Origin: Gemmatimonadota bacterium
Lineage (GTDB): Bacteria; Gemmatimonadota; Gemmatimonadetes; Gemmatimonadales; GWC2-71-9
Direction of reading: 5' to 3'
Length of the DNA: 8,723 bases
NCBI GenBank assembly: GCA_003220975.1
Contig: QHTX01000077.1
Coordinates: forward strand, 1 to 8,723
In this document: piece after piece, positions 6,088 to 8,723 of the stretch
Layout: every line of letters starts with the position of its first letter
How positions within the stretch are numbered: the stretch's first letter is position 1
Made by a program: the position numbers and the translations under genes
Notes under the pieces: model-generated
What the model was told of the DNA's origin: nothing
The model's database searches: none
The model's input: only the letters and a program-made list of their open reading frames with translations

Positions 6088-6716
6088 CGGTGGGCCTGGC
6101 GGCCGGCGTCATGCGGCTGCTCGCAGCGACGTGGCGCTATCGTGTGCGCGGGTGGGAGCACGTCGCCGCGGCGCGCGCCACGGGCCGGCCTATTGTCTAC
6201 GTCCTGTGGCACAGCCGGATCCTCCCGCTGCTGTATCACCGCCGCGGCGAAGGCATGGCGCTCCTCATCAGTCGCCACCGCGACGGCGGCTACCTGACCG
6301 AGCTGTCGGAGCGGTGGGGCTATCGCGTCGTACGCGGGTCGTCCCGGCGCGGGGGTGAGGTGGGGCTGCTCGGCCTGGTGCGCGCGCTCGAGCGTGGCGC
6401 CGAAGTCGCCCTCACGCCCGACGGCCCGCACGGGCCGGCCGAGCGGGTGAAGCCCGGCGCGCTCGCCGCGGCGCAGCACGCCAACGCCCTTGTGGTCGCC
6501 GCCGGGGCGCGCGCCTCCGAGCGAGGGGCGTGGTGGATCCGGTCGTGGGACCGGTTCTGCATCCCCAAGCCCTTCGCCGCGGTGGAGGTCGTGTACGGCG
6601 CCCCGCTCTCGGTCGGCGCGGGGAAGGACGGCCTGCGCCAGGGGGTGGCGGCGGCGGAGCGAGCGCTGCGGGCGGTGACCTACGGGGAAGAGGGAAGAGG
6701 GAAGAGGGACGGGTGA
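6084..6716 (+). CDS. DUF374 lysophospholipid acyltransferase-like protein, candidate late lipid A acyltransferase
   Basis: The 210-residue product has the DUF374 pattern: LWHSRILPL (41-49, with H43), ISRHRDGGYL (62-71), the YRVVRGSSRRGG block (80-91), the glycerolipid-acyltransferase-like TPDGPHGPAERVKPG (111-125), and WWIRSWDRFCIPKPF (150-164). The N-terminus (residues 4-20) is amphipathic and may dock on the inner membrane. The family includes LpxJ of epsilonproteobacteria, which adds a secondary acyl chain to lipid A without resembling LpxL or LpxM. The position between lpxB and lpxK supports a similar job here, but substrate and acyl donor are inferred. GTG 6084 overlaps the lpxB TGA as GTGA and has GGAG at 6072-6075, 8 bases upstream. 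Because lpxB is frameshifted, this frame is also open upstream and an automatic caller may fuse the two. The last ten residues come from a GGGAAGA tandem repeat and look dispensable. Confidence 0.88.
   Translation: MTVGLAAGVMRLLAATWRYRVRGWEHVAAARATGRPIVYVLWHSRILPLLYHRRGEGMALLISRHRDGGYLTELSERWGYRVVRGSSRRGGEVGLLGLVRALERGAEVALTPDGPHGPAERVKPGALAAAQHANALVVAAGARASERGAWWIRSWDRFCIPKPFAAVEVVYGAPLSVGAGKDGLRQGVAAAERALRAVTYGEEGRGKRDG
6685..6712 (+). repeat. Heptamer tandem repeat GGGAAGA, three perfect copies plus a variant
   Basis: Copies lie at 6685-6691, 6692-6698 and 6699-6705, with GGGACGG at 6706-6712. The array encodes the C-terminal tail of the DUF374 protein and ends directly at the lpxK GTG. 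It repeats the GAGG core of a Shine-Dalgarno, the last one at 6704-6707, 5 bases before the start. Since 7 is not a multiple of 3, copy changes would alter the tail of the upstream protein and could move or remove its stop overlap. Confidence 0.85.
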
Positions 6717-7735
6717 GAGGCGCCCGCGTAGCACAATGGTTGTGGGGCGGCGCGCCGCTCGCGCGGGTGGCGCGGCTGCCGCTGGTCCCGCTCGCCGCAC
6801 TCTACTGGGGGGCGACCAGGGTCCGCGCCGCCATGTATCGCGCCGGCTGGCGGCACGTGGCGCGGCTGCCATTCCCGACCGTGGCGGTCGGCAACCTGTC
6901 GGTGGGCGGCACCGGGAAGACGCCGCTCGCGGCGTGGATCGCGCGCTATTACGCGCAGCGGGGCCGGCGGCCCGCCATCCTGTTGCGCGGCTACGGCGGC
7001 GATGAGCCCCTGGTGCACCAGCGGCTCGCGCCCGAAGCCGTGGTCGTGGCGGACCCCGATCGCGTCGCCGGTGCTCGGGCGGCGCAGCGGCGCGGCGCCG
7101 ACCTCGCCGTGCTCGACGACGCCTACCAGCTGCTGGGGGTCGCGCGCGACCTGAACATCGCGGTAGTGAGCGCGGAAAGCGTCGGCCTGTCGCTGTGGCC
7201 GCTGCCGGCGGGTCCGTGGCGGGAGGGGTCGGATGCGCTCGAGCGGGCGGACCTGATCGTCGTCACCCGGAAGCGCGCGCCTCTCGACGCGGCGGTGGGC
7301 GTCGCCGGCTGGCTCGCTCGCCGCCGGCGCGAGACGCCCGTGTGCGTAGCCCACCTCGCCTTGAGCCACCTCGAGGGATTGCGGTCGGGGGCGGCGGTCG
7401 CCCCCGAGGCGCTGGCCGGCCGGCGCGTGCTCGCGGCTGCGGGGATCGCCGACCCGGTGAGCTTCGCCGCGCAGCTCCGGGCCACCGGTGCCAGGGTGCA
7501 ACTCGAAGCATTTCAAGATCATCACGCCTATGGCCCGGGCGACGTGGAGCGGCTCGCGCGGGCCTCCGCCGCGGGCGATTATGTTGTAGTCACCGAGAAG
7601 GACGCCGTGAAGCTCAGGGGTCGCTGGCCGGCGGATGCACCGGAGCCGCTGGTTGCGGAGCTCGCCGTGCGCTGGGACCTGAACGGCGCCGCCGTCGAAC
7701 GGGTCTTGGAAGGGGTACTCACAAGGGTGGTATGA
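6713..7735 (+). CDS. lpxK: Tetraacyldisaccharide 4'-kinase LpxK
   Basis: LpxK phosphorylates the 4'-position of the tetraacyldisaccharide 1-phosphate made by LpxB, using ATP at the inner membrane. The 340 residues (usual 310-350) begin with a membrane-associated helix (about 13-42). They then show the P-loop VGNLSVGGTGKTP with K69, LRGYGGDEPL with D97 in the position of the proposed catalytic Asp of the GDE motif, LDDAYQ (134-139), LPAGPWRE (164-171), and FQDHHAYGPGDV with H270/H271 matching the second catalytic-dyad residue. The late signature TEKDAVKL (294-301) is intact. Two things are unusual: GDE follows RGYG directly, without the roughly 30-residue spacer of canonical LpxK, and the His after DDxxQ is Leu (QLLG). 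The GTG start at 6713 overlaps the previous TGA; the upstream frame extends within the acyltransferase gene and is not used. Confidence 0.93.
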   Translation: MRGARVAQWLWGGAPLARVARLPLVPLAALYWGATRVRAAMYRAGWRHVARLPFPTVAVGNLSVGGTGKTPLAAWIARYYAQRGRRPAILLRGYGGDEPLVHQRLAPEAVVVADPDRVAGARAAQRRGADLAVLDDAYQLLGVARDLNIAVVSAESVGLSLWPLPAGPWREGSDALERADLIVVTRKRAPLDAAVGVAGWLARRRRETPVCVAHLALSHLEGLRSGAAVAPEALAGRRVLAAAGIADPVSFAAQLRATGARVQLEAFQDHHAYGPGDVERLARASAAGDYVVVTEKDAVKLRGRWPADAPEPLVAELAVRWDLNGAAVERVLEGVLTRVV

Positions 7736-8723
7736 GCGAACCCGCGATTATCCGTCCCGACAAACAAACCTTTCTCGCCGAGGAGAATCCCTTCGAGGCG
7801 ATGATGGAGCGCTTCGACCACGCCGCGAAGCTGCTCAACCTGGATCGTGGTCTCTACAAGGTGCTCCGCAATCCCGAAAAACAGATCATCGTATCCGTTC
7901 CGATCCTGCGCGACAACGGCGAAGTCGAGGTCTACACCGGCTATCGTGTGCTCTACAACACCTCGCGCGGACCGGCCAAGGGCGGCATCCGCTTCGACCT
8001 CAACGTGACGCTCGAAGAGGTGAAGGCGCTGGCCGCGTGGATGACCTGGAAGTGCGCTCTCGTGAACATCCCGTTCGGGGGCTCGAAGGGCGGTGTGGTG
8101 TGCGACCCGAGCACTATGTCGATGGGCGAGTTGGAGCGGGTGACACGCCGCTACACGTCGAGCATCATCGAGGTCCTGGGACCCGACTCGGACGTTCCCG
8201 CGCCTGACGTGAATACCAACGAGCGCGTGATGGCGTGGATCATGGATACCTATTCCATGCACAAGCGCCACACCGTGACCGCGGTCGTGACGGGAAAGCC
8301 GGTCGAGATGGGCGGCTCGCTCGGGCGGCGCGAGGCGACGGGGCGCGGCTGCATGATTGTCACGCGCGAGGCGCTGGCGAAGCTGGGGATGAGCTTCAAG
8401 GGTGCTCGCATCGCCGTGCAGGGGTTCGGCAACGTGGGATCGATCGCCGCCGACCTCATGGCAAAAGCGGGGGCGGTCATCGTCGCAGTCTCGGACAAAT
8501 CGACCGCGCTGTACAATCCGAAAGGTCTCGACGTGCAGGAGCTCCTGAAATGGGTCAAGGAGCGTCGCCAGCTCGCCGGTTACACCAAGGCCGAAACGAT
8601 CTCGCACGAGCAGGTCTTGACCGTCGACTGCGAGGTGTTGATTCCCGCCGCGACCGAGAATGTGATCACCCGCAAGAACGCCCCCCACATCAAAGCCAAG
8701 ATCATCTGCGAAGGAGCGAACGG
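7732..8723 (+). CDS. gdhA: Glutamate dehydrogenase (Glu/Leu/Phe/Val family), 3' truncated by the window edge
   Basis: The open frame starts at ATG 7732 and gives 330 residues without a stop; full family members have about 415-430. It interconverts glutamate with 2-oxoglutarate and ammonia in the cytoplasm. The substrate domain shows RGPAKGGIRF (79-88, K83), MTWKCALVNIPFGGSKGGV (104-122, K107 and catalytic K119) and PAPDVNT with D159. The NAD(P) domain shows GRREATGRG (198-206) and the dinucleotide loop GFGNVGS (231-237); the visible part ends at CEGAN. K83 in GPxKGG favours glutamate over leucine dehydrogenase, which has Leu there. The coenzyme cannot be decided. The ATG overlaps the lpxK TGA as ATGA, with AAGGG (7723-7727) 4 bases upstream. 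More AAA, CAA, GAA and TTT codons than in the lpx genes suggest strong expression, though an operon join with different history is possible. Confidence 0.93.
   Translation, partial: MSEPAIIRPDKQTFLAEENPFEAMMERFDHAAKLLNLDRGLYKVLRNPEKQIIVSVPILRDNGEVEVYTGYRVLYNTSRGPAKGGIRFDLNVTLEEVKALAAWMTWKCALVNIPFGGSKGGVVCDPSTMSMGELERVTRRYTSSIIEVLGPDSDVPAPDVNTNERVMAWIMDTYSMHKRHTVTAVVTGKPVEMGGSLGRREATGRGCMIVTREALAKLGMSFKGARIAVQGFGNVGSIAADLMAKAGAVIVAVSDKSTALYNPKGLDVQELLKWVKERRQLAGYTKAETISHEQVLTVDCEVLIPAATENVITRKNAPHIKAKIICEGAN

Noticed and set aside
5022..6716. Genuine LpxB-acyltransferase fusion enzyme
   Set aside because: The linker is the LpxB C-terminus read out of frame, and the alternative frame ends in a TGA that overlaps the acyltransferase GTG, like the other junctions. 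This shows two separate genes originally.
4152..6872. Minus-strand open frame of 906 codons, and another at 3916-5529
   Set aside because: Both are antisense to the oxidoreductase, lpxB and acyltransferase genes. They have low-complexity Arg/Ala/Pro/Gly composition and no recognisable domain.
7732..8723. Lower-GC codon use of the dehydrogenase as a sign of recent transfer
   Set aside because: The shift is modest, the gene is seamlessly overlapped with lpxK, and highly expressed central-metabolism genes often differ in codon choice. There are no mobile element marks nearby.

Overview
The window is one uninterrupted, GC-rich, plus-strand gene block for building the outer membrane of a diderm bacterium. 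In order it holds: the 3' end of bamA; skp/ompH; lpxD; a fused lpxC-fabZ; lpxA; a Gfo/Idh/MocA oxidoreductase resembling UDP-GlcNAc 3-dehydrogenase (GnnA); lpxB; a DUF374 acyltransferase; lpxK; and the first three quarters of a glutamate dehydrogenase gene that runs off the right edge. The high GC content, frequent GTG starts, fused LpxC-FabZ and the bamA-skp-lpxD-(lpxC-fabZ)-lpxA order suggest Gemmatimonadota or a related high-GC lineage of the FCB/Gemmatimonadota assemblage. This placement is inferred from gene content and was not tested.

Layout. Positions 1-344 are the end of the BamA beta-barrel. A 56-base gap (345-400), the only real intergenic space, carries a GC hairpin and a good Shine-Dalgarno (SD) sequence for skp. 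lpxD follows after 15 bases and overlaps lpxC-fabZ by 17 bases. From 3284 onward every gene junction is a 4-base stop/start overlap: GTGA five times, then ATGA before the dehydrogenase. The whole block therefore looks translationally coupled. No stretch above 300 bases lacks a gene, and I see no RNA genes, mobile elements or CRISPR.

How the genes work together. BamA and Skp insert and chaperone outer-membrane proteins. LpxA, LpxC and LpxD convert UDP-GlcNAc to UDP-2,3-diacylglucosamine, and FabZ supplies the fatty-acid elongation step that feeds the same acyl-ACP pool. LpxB joins two sugars, LpxK phosphorylates the disaccharide at 4', and the DUF374 protein probably adds a further acyl chain. 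The oxidoreductase may oxidise the 3-position of UDP-GlcNAc, but no partner aminotransferase is present. lpxH/lpxI, waaA, msbA and lpxL are not in the window.

The main anomaly is in lpxB. After codon 303 (about position 5930) the family sequence stops and its normal C-terminus resumes in another frame at about 5929, with roughly 15-18 conserved codons missing. As sequenced, the LpxB frame runs on into the acyltransferase frame and would give a 564-residue chimera. I read this as a deletion of 3n+2 bases, either real or an assembly error, not a designed fusion. I found no clearly new biological system; apart from this lesion, the points worth attention are the orphan GnnA-like enzyme, the DUF374 late-acyltransferase candidate, altered LpxK motif residues, and coupling of a glutamate dehydrogenase to the lipid A operon.
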